From: Collinsella sp.
Lineage (GTDB): Bacteria; Actinomycetota; Coriobacteriia; Coriobacteriales; Coriobacteriaceae
Direction: 5' to 3'
Assembly: GCA_031295385.1 (NCBI GenBank)
Contig: JAUMOL010000007.1
Span: 62,001 to 126,000, forward strand
Length of the DNA stretch: 64,000 nt
Shown one piece after another: positions 56,084 to 64,000 of the stretch. The notes under the pieces are model-generated. The model was not told the DNA's origin. It searched no databases and was given only the letters and a program-made list of their open reading frames with translations. How positions within the stretch are numbered: position 1 is the first letter of the stretch; each line of letters opens with the position of its first letter. Both the position numbers and the translations under genes were made by a program.

Positions 56084-58114
56084 ATGACCACACCTGCATC
56101 CAAGCTGCTCCAGCCCATTACGGTTGGCCCCCTTGAGCTCAAGAACCGCATTATGTTCCCGCCGCTGACCACCGGTTACGAGGAGCGCGACGGTTCCATC
56201 GGCGAGCGCAGCCTGGCTTTTTACGAGCGCCTGGCCCGTGGCGGCGTGAGCTACATCGTCATCGGCGACGTTGCTCCCGTCATGACCGCAAGCCCCACGC
56301 CCAAGCTGGCGACCGACGCCCAGATCCCCACGTTTAAGGCCCTGGCCGACGTCGTCCACAAGCACGGCGCCAAGGTCGCGCTGCAGCTGTTCCACCCCGA
56401 GTACGATGTGCCCGGTGTCGGCCGCATGGTCATGGGATCCATGGCCGCCGCCAAGGCCGCGCAGGAGGCCAAGGCCGCCGGCGACGAGGAGACCTTTGCC
56501 GCCAAGATGGCCGAGTCCAACGAGATCCGCAACCAGGCCTACGCCAAGCTGCACCACGACATGCAGCACTTTGTGAACGAGGCGAGCGTAGAGCAGCTCA
56601 CCCAGATCAAGGAGGCCATCGCTGCTTCGGCCGCTCGCGCGCAGCAGGCCGGCATCGACGCCATCGAGGTTCACGGCGATCGTCTGGTGGGTTCGCTGTG
56701 CTCGGCCATCCTCAACCAGCGCACCGACGAGTACGGTGGTTCGTTCGAGAACCGCGTTCGCTACGCGCTGGAGGTCGTCGCTGCCATTAAGGAGGCCGCG
56801 CCGCAGCTGATGGTGGAGTACAAGCTCCCCGTGATCATGGAGAACCCCGACGGCACGCCGCGCGGCAAGGGTGGCCTGCAGCCCGACGAGGCCTGCGAGT
56901 TCGCCAAGCTGCTCGAGGGTGCGGGCATCGATATGATTCAGGTCGCACAGGCCAACCACACCGGCAACATGGGCGACACCATTCCGCCCATGGGTGCCAT
57001 GCCCTACAACTGGACGCTGCCCGTGGCCGAGCGCGTCAAGGCCCTGGTCTCCGTGCCGGTGGCAACCGTGGGCCGCGTGGTTTCGGTCGAGGCCGGCGAG
57101 AAGATTCTGGAAGACGGCGCCGCCGACATCATCGCCTATGGCCGCTCGCTCATGTGCGACCCCGACATTGCGCTGAAGGCCGCCACGGGTGAGCCCATCC
57201 GCGAGTGCCTCAACTGCAACAAGGGCTGCGTCGATGCGATTCAAAACCGCAAGTACATCTCGTGCGTGCTCAATGCCGAGAACGGCGACGAGGCAACCAT
57301 CGCCATTAAGCCGGGCGAGGGCGACAAGAAGATCGCCGTGGTGGGCGGCGGCATCGCCGGTCTGGAGGCCGCGCGCGTGGCGGCCAAGCGCGGCTACGAC
57401 GTGACCGTCTACGAGGCGAGCGATCATCTGGGCGGCCAGATTGTGCTGGCGGCCGCGCCTCCGCGCAAGGACGAGATCATGCGCTCGGTCGAGTACTACG
57501 AGAAGATTCTGCCCGGCCTGGGCGTGAAGGTCGAGCTCAACCATGCCGCTACCGCTGAGGACCTCAACGCCGCCGACGCTGCGATTGTGGCCGTGGGCGC
57601 ACACGACGTGGTCATCCCCGTTCCGGGTGCCGATTCGGAGAAGGTCGTCTCGAGCTGGGACGTGCTGGCCGGCAAGGTGGAGCTCAGCGGCCGCGTCGCC
57701 GTCATTGGCGGCGGCCTGGTGGGCACCGAGACTGCCGAGTACCTGCTGCAGCACGGCTGCGAGGTGGCGATCGTGGAGATGCTCGACAAGATTGCCGCGG
57801 GCGAGTCCGAGACCATTCTGCCGCTGATTATGAGCGACTTTGCAGAGCACAACGTGGAGCAGCATGTTAAGACCCGCCTGACCGCCATTACCGACGAGGG
57901 CGTGGAGGCTGTTCGCACCACCGAGGACGGCGCCGAGGAGCCGGTGAAGATCGCCTGCGATTACGTGGTGATGGCCGTGGGCTCCAAGGCCAACGCGTTT
58001 GACCTGGATGGCGTGACGGTGCCCGTGACCTGTGTGGGCGACTGCTCGGGTGAGCGCACCGCCGACATTGCGAGCGCCATTCGCACGGCGTATCACGCGG
58101 CCAACGAGCTGTAG
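56084..58114 (+). CDS. Old-yellow-enzyme / FAD-dependent oxidoreductase with 4Fe-4S (dienoyl-CoA reductase-like)
   Basis: A 676-residue flavoenzyme. The N-terminal TIM barrel (PITVGPLELKNRIMFPPLTTGY, EVHGDRLVGSLCSAILNQRTDEYGGSFENR) binds FMN. A CLNCNKGC...C motif follows for a 4Fe-4S cluster, then a C-terminal FAD/NAD module with AVVGGGIAGLEAAR and VAVIGGGLVGTE. This layout is that of 2,4-dienoyl-CoA, enoate and bile-acid (BaiCD/BaiH) reductases; the substrate is unknown. Catalytic His in the barrel could not be pinned. ATG 56084 is 7 bases after GAGAGGA; an ATG two codons up is too close. Single gene. Confidence 0.88.
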   Translation: MTTPASKLLQPITVGPLELKNRIMFPPLTTGYEERDGSIGERSLAFYERLARGGVSYIVIGDVAPVMTASPTPKLATDAQIPTFKALADVVHKHGAKVALQLFHPEYDVPGVGRMVMGSMAAAKAAQEAKAAGDEETFAAKMAESNEIRNQAYAKLHHDMQHFVNEASVEQLTQIKEAIAASAARAQQAGIDAIEVHGDRLVGSLCSAILNQRTDEYGGSFENRVRYALEVVAAIKEAAPQLMVEYKLPVIMENPDGTPRGKGGLQPDEACEFAKLLEGAGIDMIQVAQANHTGNMGDTIPPMGAMPYNWTLPVAERVKALVSVPVATVGRVVSVEAGEKILEDGAADIIAYGRSLMCDPDIALKAATGEPIRECLNCNKGCVDAIQNRKYISCVLNAENGDEATIAIKPGEGDKKIAVVGGGIAGLEAARVAAKRGYDVTVYEASDHLGGQIVLAAAPPRKDEIMRSVEYYEKILPGLGVKVELNHAATAEDLNAADAAIVAVGAHDVVIPVPGADSEKVVSSWDVLAGKVELSGRVAVIGGGLVGTETAEYLLQHGCEVAIVEMLDKIAAGESETILPLIMSDFAEHNVEQHVKTRLTAITDEGVEAVRTTEDGAEEPVKIACDYVVMAVGSKANAFDLDGVTVPVTCVGDCSGERTADIASAIRTAYHAANEL

Positions 58115-58189
58115 TTGAACATCGCGGCCAGGCGGGGCGGTAGCACGGATCCGTCTCGCCCGGCTGTGTCCCGTCGGGTGTCAACCGGT

Positions 58190-58228
58190 GCGGGGCCTGC
58201 AAGCGCAGCAGGTCCCGCCCTTTTTGTT
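58190..58228 (+). terminator. Terminator of the oxidoreductase gene
   Basis: An 11-bp stem with one mismatch (58190-58200, 58208-58218) followed by TTTTTGTTTT. Confidence 0.85.
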
Positions 58229-58259
58229 TTGCTCCGATGAATGGCAATGCGCGGTAATC

Positions 58260-58388
58260 ATGAGGAGTGAGGACGTCTACTGCCTTGCAGATCACTCAAA
58301 AATATTGGGGGAGGGGTTAATAACTATATCCTCTATACCAAAGGACATAAAGAGATGCCAATTTTGTCGACAAGCGAATGACGATTAG
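58260..58388 (+). CDS. Possible 42-residue protein, unrecognised
   Basis: ATG 58260 opens a 42-codon frame reading MRSEDVYCLADHSK and ending IPKDIKRCQFCRQANDD; the CxxC could bind metal. No strong ribosome site is seen. The surrounding gap 58229-58563 is AT-rich, unlike the rest of the window, and holds nothing else I can support. Confidence 0.25.
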   Translation: MRSEDVYCLADHSKILGEGLITISSIPKDIKRCQFCRQANDD

Positions 58389-58563
58389 CTGCGAGTCAGC
58401 TACCAGCGTAAATAATCGATAAAGAAATGTCGTAATTTGGTGCCAAATGCCCAGATAACGCCGCGTCTACTTTAATTAACTGCTTTGAGCAAACAGTAAA
58501 ATGCTACTATCTAACTTGCACGTAAGAAAGCAGATTAACGGCTAAGGCTAAGAAGTGGCAGGT

Positions 58564-58959
58564 ATGTCGGAAGCAACTAGGAATCGCACGCATGCGCCCG
58601 AGGTTAGGCAGCGCGCCGTCGAGATCCTCCAAGAGGGGGTCGGTCATCGCGCTCTCGCCGCGGAGCTTGGCATTCCCCAGGCCACGGCTCGTCAGTGGGC
58701 CCGCGCGTATGCCGTGGGCGGTGCCGACGCCGTTCTCAACGCCGGTTCGCATCATCATACCTATTCGTACGACGTCAAGCTCGCTGTGGTTAAGGACCGT
58801 CTGGAAAACGGCTTGACGGTTCGCGAGGCCATGATCAAGCACAAGATTCCCAGCGAGTCTTCGGTCAAGGCTTGGTGCCGTCAGTACCGCGAGAGCGGTG
58901 AGGCCGCACTGGTCGATAAGCCGCGCGGTCGTAAGCCGCGCGTTAAAAAGGCAGAATAG
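58564..58959 (+). CDS. Orphan IS150-OrfA-like HTH protein
   Basis: A 131-residue protein with two HTH units (VRQRAVEILQEGVGHRALAAELGIPQATARQWARAY and a second near LTVREAMIKHKIPSESSVKAWCRQY) and the GRKPR basic end of IS150-group OrfA. It lacks the coiled coil and any orfB follows; no terminal repeats are seen. It may therefore be a domesticated DNA-binding protein, or an IS relic. ATG 58564 follows a GGCAGG-like site; a GTG three codons upstream is possible. It lies 180 bp before the hydrogenase operon with its own terminator. Confidence 0.65.
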   Translation: MSEATRNRTHAPEVRQRAVEILQEGVGHRALAAELGIPQATARQWARAYAVGGADAVLNAGSHHHTYSYDVKLAVVKDRLENGLTVREAMIKHKIPSESSVKAWCRQYRESGEAALVDKPRGRKPRVKKAE

Positions 58960-58971
58960 CAAACGGGATGG

Positions 58972-58994
58972 TGCGCCCACAGGGGCGCATTTTT
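58972..58994 (+). terminator. Terminator of the orphan HTH gene
   Basis: A 7-bp perfect stem (58972-58978 with 58983-58989), 4-base loop and TTTTTC. Confidence 0.8.
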
Positions 58995-59139
58995 CTTGCC
59001 GCCTCTCTGCTCCAAAGCGGACGTGCCCTTACTCCGTACGCCTAAAACTCCCCAGTTGACCGAAAACCCGCTGCCGCTACTCATCAATTGAGCTATAACG
59101 TTAAACAATTGCAGCGTTTTTGCATGGGGGAGTGATGGT

Positions 59140-62022
59140 ATGACGCTACTGTATTTCCTTACCCTGTTTCCGCTGGTACCGGCGCTGGGCATGCTGCTCG
59201 CGCGCGGTGACCGCGCCCGCGATGCGGTGGGGCTCATAGGCTCCGGCATTATTATGGCGGTGACAGTTGTAGTCGCCGTCATGTTTTTTGGCACGGGTCC
59301 GCAGAGCTTTGAGGTTGCCCCCGGCACCTCGCATGTGCTCTCGATCATCAGCTCCGTCATCGACGTAATTCTGTGCGCCGTCATCCTGTACAACGCGTAC
59401 AAATATAGGAACGCGCTCACCATGGTGCTCGGCATAGTCCAGCTGGTGGGCTCGCTCGCCTTTGCAGCCATGACGCTGCCCGCGGCCGAAGCCGTCACGG
59501 CGACGCCGCTCTACCTGGACTACATGAGCGTGATCATGGTCCTCGCCGTCGGCATTGTTGGCAGCCTCATCTGCGTGTATGCCTTGGGTTATATGAAGGA
59601 CTTCCAGGCCCACGACGAGCACGAGGCCGCACTGCGCGGGCAGACCGCGCCCGACCGTCGCCCGCAGTTCCTGGCGCTTATGTTCCTGTTCCTCTCGGCC
59701 ATGTTCGTCATCGTGACGAGCGACAACCTTGAGTGGCTGTTCTGCGGCTGGGAAATCACCACCGTGTGCTCGTTCCTTATGATTGGCTACACGCGCACGC
59801 CCGAGGCCATCAAGAACGCTTTCACCCAGATCATCCTTAACATGCTGGGCGGTATCGCGTTTTTGGCGGGCCTTATGTTCTTGCACGTTAACGGCATGCC
59901 GCTGACCATCTCGGGCATGATCGAGCTTTCCGGCGCCGGTACCGCGCAATCCGCACTGCTGGTGATGCCGGTCATCCTGTTGTCGCTCGCCGCACTCACC
60001 AAGGCCGCACAGATGCCGTTCCACACTTGGCTGTTGGGTGCTATGGTTGCCCCCACTCCCACGAGCGCCCTGCTGCACTCGTCAACCATGGTTAAAGCCG
60101 GCGTGTTCCTAATGGTCAAGCTGAGCCCGCTCTATGCTATCTATCCCGTAACCGGCTTTATGGTCACGAGTGTGGGCGCCATCACGTTTTTGCTTGCTGC
60201 CCTCATGGCCATCTCGCAGAGCAACGCCAAACGCGTGCTCGCGTACTCCACCATTTCCAACTTGGGCCTCATCAGTGCCTGCCTGGGTGTCGGCGCGCCC
60301 GAGGCCGTATGGGCGGCCATCTTTCTGATCCTGTTCCACACGGTGGCAAAGTCGCTGCTGTTCCTGTGCGTGGGCACGGCCGAGCATCATATCGGCAGCC
60401 GCGATATCGAGGACATGGACGGTATGTTCAGCCGCATGCCGCACCTGACGCGTCTGATGATGCTGGGCATCATGGGCATGTTTGTGGCGCCGTTTGGCAT
60501 GCTCGTGTCCAAGTGGGGCGCCCTGGTGGCGTTCGCGCAGACTGGCAACGTGCTCATGATCATGGTGCTGGCCTTTGGCTCGGCCGCGACGTTCTTCTTC
60601 TGGGGCAAGTGGCTTGCCAAGCTTTCGGGTGTCGACCCCACGGCTCAAAACGTTGAGGTCAATGTCCATAAGACCGAATGGATGGCCCTCAACACCATCG
60701 CCGCGCTGCTGATTCTGTGCTGCGTGGCGTTTCCGGTTATCTCGAGCGGTCTGGTGTCGCCTTACTTGGCCATGGTGTTTGGCCGCGTGCCGTACGTTAT
60801 CGGCAAGGACGCCATGTATCTGATGGTGGTTATCGTGGCGTTTATCGCCGTGGTGCTGCTGACTTCATTCCGCGTGAGCAACAAGCCGCACGTCAACGTG
60901 TACCTTTCGGGTGTGGGAACCGACAAATATCGCCATTTCCGCGGCTCGATGGGACACGAGGTGAAGGCCGAAAAGCGCAATTGGTACTCGGAGGACGCCC
61001 TTGGCGAGAAGCGTATTGGCCCCGCGGGTAGCGTCGTGTGCTGCAGCATTATCTTTTTTGCGCTGCTGTGTTGCGCGTGGATTGGGCCCGAGAGACTTGC
61101 CATGAGCGCGCCCTCGGTGTTGCGCGGCAAGTATTTTGAAGGTTCGGGCGTCGTGGGCATTTTTATTGGCACCGTGGCATTTGCCTTGCTGGCGCCGCTT
61201 GTGGGCGGCCTGATCGACGGCGTTGACCGCAAACTTTCGGCCCGCATGCAGGGCCGCGTGGGCCCCTGCCTGCTGCAGCCCTTCTACGACGTTGCCAAGC
61301 TGCTGCGCAAGGCCCCCGCCAGCGTAAACACCATGGACGACACCTACATGGCGTGCGCGCTCATCTTTACCGTGGTGGGCGGCGGCATCTTTGTGTCGGG
61401 TTCCAACACGATGTTGTGCTCCTTTATGGTGACGCTCGCCGCGATCTTTGTGGTGCTGGCGTCCGCCTCGACGCAAAGCCCGTTTGCCCAGGTCGGCGCC
61501 GACCGCGAGCTGCTGCAGGTTATGAGCTACGAGCCCGCCGTTCTGCTGATGAGCGTGGGCCTGTATCTTGCCACCGATAGCTTTGATTCCATCGCCGTGA
61601 CGGGGCAGTCGGCCCCCATCATCGTGTACAGCGCGCCCATTTTCCTCGCGCTGCTTGCGGTGCTTACCATCAAGCTGCGCAAGTCGCCGTTCGATCTTTC
61701 GTACTCGCATCACGCGCATCAGGAGATCGTCCAGGGCGTCGCCACCGAGATGAGCGGCGGCACGCTGGCCAAGATGACCCTCATGCACTGGTGTGAGACC
61801 GTGCTGTTTTTGATGTGGGTGGGCATGTTCTTTGTTTGGGACAACCCCGTGAGCTGGGTTGTAGCCCTGGTCGTGATGGCCGCGACGTATTTTGTCGAGG
61901 TCCTGATCGACAACACCTTCGCACGCAGCACCTGGCGCAGCTGCTTTAAGCTCGGCTGGGGTGTGGCGTTGGTGTTTGGCCTGCTCAACCTTATGCCCAT
62001 CCTCGTCGACGTGTTTATTTAG
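59140..62022 (+). CDS. Fused NuoL/HyfB-like and NuoH/HycD-like membrane subunit of a group 4 hydrogenase
   Basis: A 960-residue integral membrane protein. Residues 1-~600 are a proton-translocating antiporter-type subunit (EchA/HyfB-like), with FCGWEITTVCSFLMIGYTR, AAQMPFHTWLLGAMVAPTPTSALLHSSTMVKAG. Residues ~680-960 are a NuoH/EchB-like subunit: ARMQGRVGPCLLQPFYDVAKLL, QVGADRELLQVMSYEPAVLLM and SPFDLSYSHHAHQEIVQG. The parts join by a loop at ~600-640. They are usually separate genes in Ech and formate hydrogenlyase complexes. ATG 59140 follows GGGGAG. First gene of the operon. The fusion would couple the ion channel to the quinone-site-like subunit. Confidence 0.9.
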   Translation: MTLLYFLTLFPLVPALGMLLARGDRARDAVGLIGSGIIMAVTVVVAVMFFGTGPQSFEVAPGTSHVLSIISSVIDVILCAVILYNAYKYRNALTMVLGIVQLVGSLAFAAMTLPAAEAVTATPLYLDYMSVIMVLAVGIVGSLICVYALGYMKDFQAHDEHEAALRGQTAPDRRPQFLALMFLFLSAMFVIVTSDNLEWLFCGWEITTVCSFLMIGYTRTPEAIKNAFTQIILNMLGGIAFLAGLMFLHVNGMPLTISGMIELSGAGTAQSALLVMPVILLSLAALTKAAQMPFHTWLLGAMVAPTPTSALLHSSTMVKAGVFLMVKLSPLYAIYPVTGFMVTSVGAITFLLAALMAISQSNAKRVLAYSTISNLGLISACLGVGAPEAVWAAIFLILFHTVAKSLLFLCVGTAEHHIGSRDIEDMDGMFSRMPHLTRLMMLGIMGMFVAPFGMLVSKWGALVAFAQTGNVLMIMVLAFGSAATFFFWGKWLAKLSGVDPTAQNVEVNVHKTEWMALNTIAALLILCCVAFPVISSGLVSPYLAMVFGRVPYVIGKDAMYLMVVIVAFIAVVLLTSFRVSNKPHVNVYLSGVGTDKYRHFRGSMGHEVKAEKRNWYSEDALGEKRIGPAGSVVCCSIIFFALLCCAWIGPERLAMSAPSVLRGKYFEGSGVVGIFIGTVAFALLAPLVGGLIDGVDRKLSARMQGRVGPCLLQPFYDVAKLLRKAPASVNTMDDTYMACALIFTVVGGGIFVSGSNTMLCSFMVTLAAIFVVLASASTQSPFAQVGADRELLQVMSYEPAVLLMSVGLYLATDSFDSIAVTGQSAPIIVYSAPIFLALLAVLTIKLRKSPFDLSYSHHAHQEIVQGVATEMSGGTLAKMTLMHWCETVLFLMWVGMFFVWDNPVSWVVALVVMAATYFVEVLIDNTFARSTWRSCFKLGWGVALVFGLLNLMPILVDVFI

Positions 62023-62034
62023 GAGGCGGCATCC

Positions 62035-62643
62035 ATGGATCATAAAATGTCGCGCTCGCCGTGGGTTATTCATTACGACGGCTCGAGCTGCAACGGATGC
62101 GATATCGAGGTGCTGGCCTCGCTCACGCCGCTGTTCGATGCGGAGCGCTTTGGCGTGGTCAACACCGGCAACCCCAAGCATGCGGACATCTTTTTGGTGA
62201 CGGGTTCGGTCAATGCGCAGAATCTGCCCGTCGTGCGCCAGATCTACAACCAGATGCTCGAGCCCAAGTGCGTGGTGGCCTGCGGTATCTGCGCGTGTTC
62301 GGGCGGTGTGTTCCGCGATGCCTATAACGTGATCGGCGGCGTGGACCGCGCAATTCCCGTGGACGTGTACGCGCCCGGGTGCGCCATTCGTCCCGAGACC
62401 GTGATCGACGCCATCGTTGAGGCGTGCGGCATCCTGGACCAGAAGGAGGCCGTGATGCGCGCCGGCGGTGACCCGCTTACCGTGGGCGGCGCTGCTACCT
62501 GGGATGGCGGCGTTGAGCTGGGCGAGGACGGGTTTGTGGCCGCGGGGGCCGGGACTGATGGTGCCGGTGACGTGCCTGCCGGGGAGCCCGCCGCTGGCGA
62601 CGCGCCTGCTGAGAAGCCCACCTCTGCAAAGGAGGCCGAGTAA
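62035..62643 (+). CDS. Group 4 [NiFe] hydrogenase small subunit (EchC/NuoB-like)
   Basis: A 202-residue iron-sulfur protein that relays electrons between ferredoxin and the NiFe site. Cys19 and Cys22 (SCNGC), Cys83/Cys86 (CGIC) and Cys116 (APGC) are the probable 4Fe-4S ligands, all in family positions. ATG 62035 follows AGGAGG. After ~145 residues a Gly/Ala/Pro/Glu-rich tail of ~55 residues extends the protein beyond the usual end. It begins 12 bp after the membrane subunit stop and its TAA overlaps the next ATG. Confidence 0.92.
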   Translation: MDHKMSRSPWVIHYDGSSCNGCDIEVLASLTPLFDAERFGVVNTGNPKHADIFLVTGSVNAQNLPVVRQIYNQMLEPKCVVACGICACSGGVFRDAYNVIGGVDRAIPVDVYAPGCAIRPETVIDAIVEACGILDQKEAVMRAGGDPLTVGGAATWDGGVELGEDGFVAAGAGTDGAGDVPAGEPAAGDAPAEKPTSAKEAE

Positions 62644-63368
62644 TGCAAAAGGCTATCTATACCACCGTCGGGATTGACGAGCTCCTTCCGCATGTCCAGG
62701 CGCTCAAGGGCGTCGGTGCCCGCTTTGTGCAAATGCACGCCGAGCGCAACGTCGACAACGGCACGTACCGCCTGCTCTATACGTTTATCAACGTTCGTAC
62801 TGCTCAGGAGCATATCGCGCAGGACGGCAGCTATGCGATTGAGAATCTGGTGGTCGAGGGTATCGACCAGTACCAGGAGATTCCGTCCATCAGCTCGTAC
62901 TATCCGGCGGTGTTCCCGTTTGAGAACGAGGCGCACGACCTGTTTGGTCTTGCCATCACCGACATGCAGATCGACTTCAAGGGCTTTTTCTACCAGGTCT
63001 CGACTGCCGAGCCCATGAGTGTGATCATACCTGAGGTGAAGGCCGCGCGCGAGAAGGCCATGAAGGTCCGCGCGGCTGCCGAGGCCAAGGCGCGCAAGGC
63101 TGCGGCCGAGAAGGCCGCCGCCGAGAAGGCCGCCGCTGCCACGGCGGCTGCGGGGGAGGGCGCTGGCGATGCTGCGGGCGCTGCCGTCGCGCAGCCCGCT
63201 GCGGCTGCCGGCTCCGATGCTCAGCATGACGATGCCGCTGCCAAGGCCGCGCTCAAAGCTGCCGAGCTGGAAGCAAAGCTCGCCGCCATGGATCCCGAGA
63301 AAGCGACCAAGGTCCGCGCGGCGCTTGCCGCCAAGGCCGCCCGCGACAGGCAGAAAGAGGAGGCGTAA
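62643..63368 (+). CDS. NuoC/EchD-like hydrogenase subunit with a long Ala/Lys-rich tail
   Basis: A 241-residue subunit. Residues 1-~130 match the 30-kDa NuoC fold (TVGIDELLPHVQALKGVGARFVQ, SISSYYPAVFPFENEAHDLFGLAI). From ~138 on, a highly charged Ala/Lys/Glu tail of ~100 residues (AREKAMKVRAAAEAKARKAAAEKA) is predicted to be helical or coiled coil and is not a normal part of EchD. ATG 62643 shares its A with the preceding TAA (TAATG), so translation is coupled. The tail might bridge subunits. Confidence 0.85.
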   Translation: MQKAIYTTVGIDELLPHVQALKGVGARFVQMHAERNVDNGTYRLLYTFINVRTAQEHIAQDGSYAIENLVVEGIDQYQEIPSISSYYPAVFPFENEAHDLFGLAITDMQIDFKGFFYQVSTAEPMSVIIPEVKAAREKAMKVRAAAEAKARKAAAEKAAAEKAAAATAAAGEGAGDAAGAAVAQPAAAAGSDAQHDDAAAKAALKAAELEAKLAAMDPEKATKVRAALAAKAARDRQKEEA

Positions 63369-63373
63369 GGTCC

Positions 63374-64000
63374 ATGGCACATCGCTCCGTTATTCCGTTT
63401 GGCCCGCAGCACCCAGTGCTGCCCGAGCCGCTTCACCTGGACCTGGTGATCGAGGACGACCGCGTCATCGAGGCAATTCCGCAGATCGGCTTTGTGCACC
63501 GCGGGCTCGAGAAGCTCACCGAAAAGCGCGACATGCATCAGTTTGGCTACATCGCCGAGCGCATCTGCGGCATTTGCGCCGTGGGCCACAGCTACGGCTA
63601 TGCCAGCGCCTGCGAGCGCATGCTCGAAATCGAGGTGCCCGACCGCGTGCAGTATATCCGCACCATTTTGCACGAGCTTTCGCGCATTCACTCGCATCTG
63701 CTGTGGCTGGGCCTGCTCGCCGATGCCTTTGGCTTCGAGGCGCTGTTCTATCGTTCGTGGACGCTGCGCGAGCAGATTCTCAAGATCTTCGAGAGCACCT
63801 GCGGCGGGCGCGTGATTCTGTCGATTAACGAGATCGGCGGCCTTAAGCACGATATCGAGGACTCCGAGCTGGCGGGCATTGTCGAGACGCTCGAAGCCAT
63901 GCGCCCCGACTACGAGGCCCTGGTGCATACGTTTTTGGACGACAACAGCTGCGGCGAGCGCCTGCATGGCGTGGGCGTGATCAGCAAGAAAGACGCGCTG
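63374..64000 (+). CDS. Group 4 [NiFe] hydrogenase large (catalytic) subunit, 5' part (cut by window end)
   Basis: 209 codons from ATG 63374 to the window edge with no stop. The N-terminal signature RICGIC (63-68) provides Cys65 and Cys68, ligands of the NiFe site, in ERICGICAVGHSYGYASACE; HRGLEKL and RIHSHLLWLGLLA follow as in EchE/NuoD relatives. The C-terminal CxxC pair is beyond the window. The ribosome site is GAGGAGG with long spacing. The enzyme probably evolves or uptakes H2 with ferredoxin while moving ions. Confidence 0.93.
   Translation, partial: MAHRSVIPFGPQHPVLPEPLHLDLVIEDDRVIEAIPQIGFVHRGLEKLTEKRDMHQFGYIAERICGICAVGHSYGYASACERMLEIEVPDRVQYIRTILHELSRIHSHLLWLGLLADAFGFEALFYRSWTLREQILKIFESTCGGRVILSINEIGGLKHDIEDSELAGIVETLEAMRPDYEALVHTFLDDNSCGERLHGVGVISKKDAL

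Overview
The window is a 64 kb stretch of a high-GC Gram-positive chromosome. Gene content, sequence style and codon use (rpoBC, asnS, PTS IIA-Glc, an Ech-type hydrogenase, class C sortase pili) suggest a gut actinobacterium of the Coriobacteriia, most like Collinsella. This assignment comes from pattern recognition, not a database search.

Layout. 1-34 kb is mostly housekeeping: the end of rplA; a metallophosphoesterase and an unusual ParB-like/BMP fusion; an MscS channel; a three-gene ABC transporter (ATPase, permease, lipoprotein); a WYL-type regulator; asnS; crr (IIA-Glc); an esterase; a FeoA-FeoB fusion; an MFS exporter; a GH13 glucosidase; a DNA glycosylase; an aminotransferase; then rplJ-rplL with an L10 leader, galU and rpoB-rpoC. 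A complete IS3-family (IS150-like) element follows rpoC. Next come a DUF4143-type ATPase gene bracketed by 41-bp hairpins, and coaX.

34.5-55.6 kb is an integrated mobilizable element of about 21 kb, inserted in an initiator tRNA-Met gene. A 47-bp perfect direct repeat (attL/attR) starts exactly at the anticodon loop. TTGTGGCAG repeats near both ends are probable integrase arm sites. The element encodes a tyrosine integrase, a zinc-finger protein, an excisionase, a HTH protein, a DnaC-like ATPase and a mobilization module (MobC, VirD4-like coupling protein, relaxase). I see no type IV secretion genes. Its cargo is a sortase-pilus operon: a 2759-residue LPXTG adhesin with about thirty AGGF/YxG repeats, a major pilin, a class C sortase and a minor pilin. 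The adhesin gene has a G10 tract near its 5' end, and C8 and T8 tracts lie upstream, so phase variation is plausible.

55.6-64 kb holds four tandem inverted-repeat units of about 81 bp period, an old-yellow-enzyme/FAD oxidoreductase, an orphan IS-OrfA-like HTH protein, and the start of a group 4 [NiFe] hydrogenase operon. Its first gene fuses the NuoL-like and NuoH-like membrane subunits. The small subunit, a NuoC-like subunit and the start of the catalytic large subunit follow.

Across the window, intergenic gaps at gene 3' ends carry several distinct families of long-stem hairpins. The most notable items are the pilus-carrying mobilizable element with its homopolymer tracts, the ParB-like/BMP fusion, the fused hydrogenase subunit, the self-silencing hairpin of the IS, and the 81-bp inverted-repeat array.
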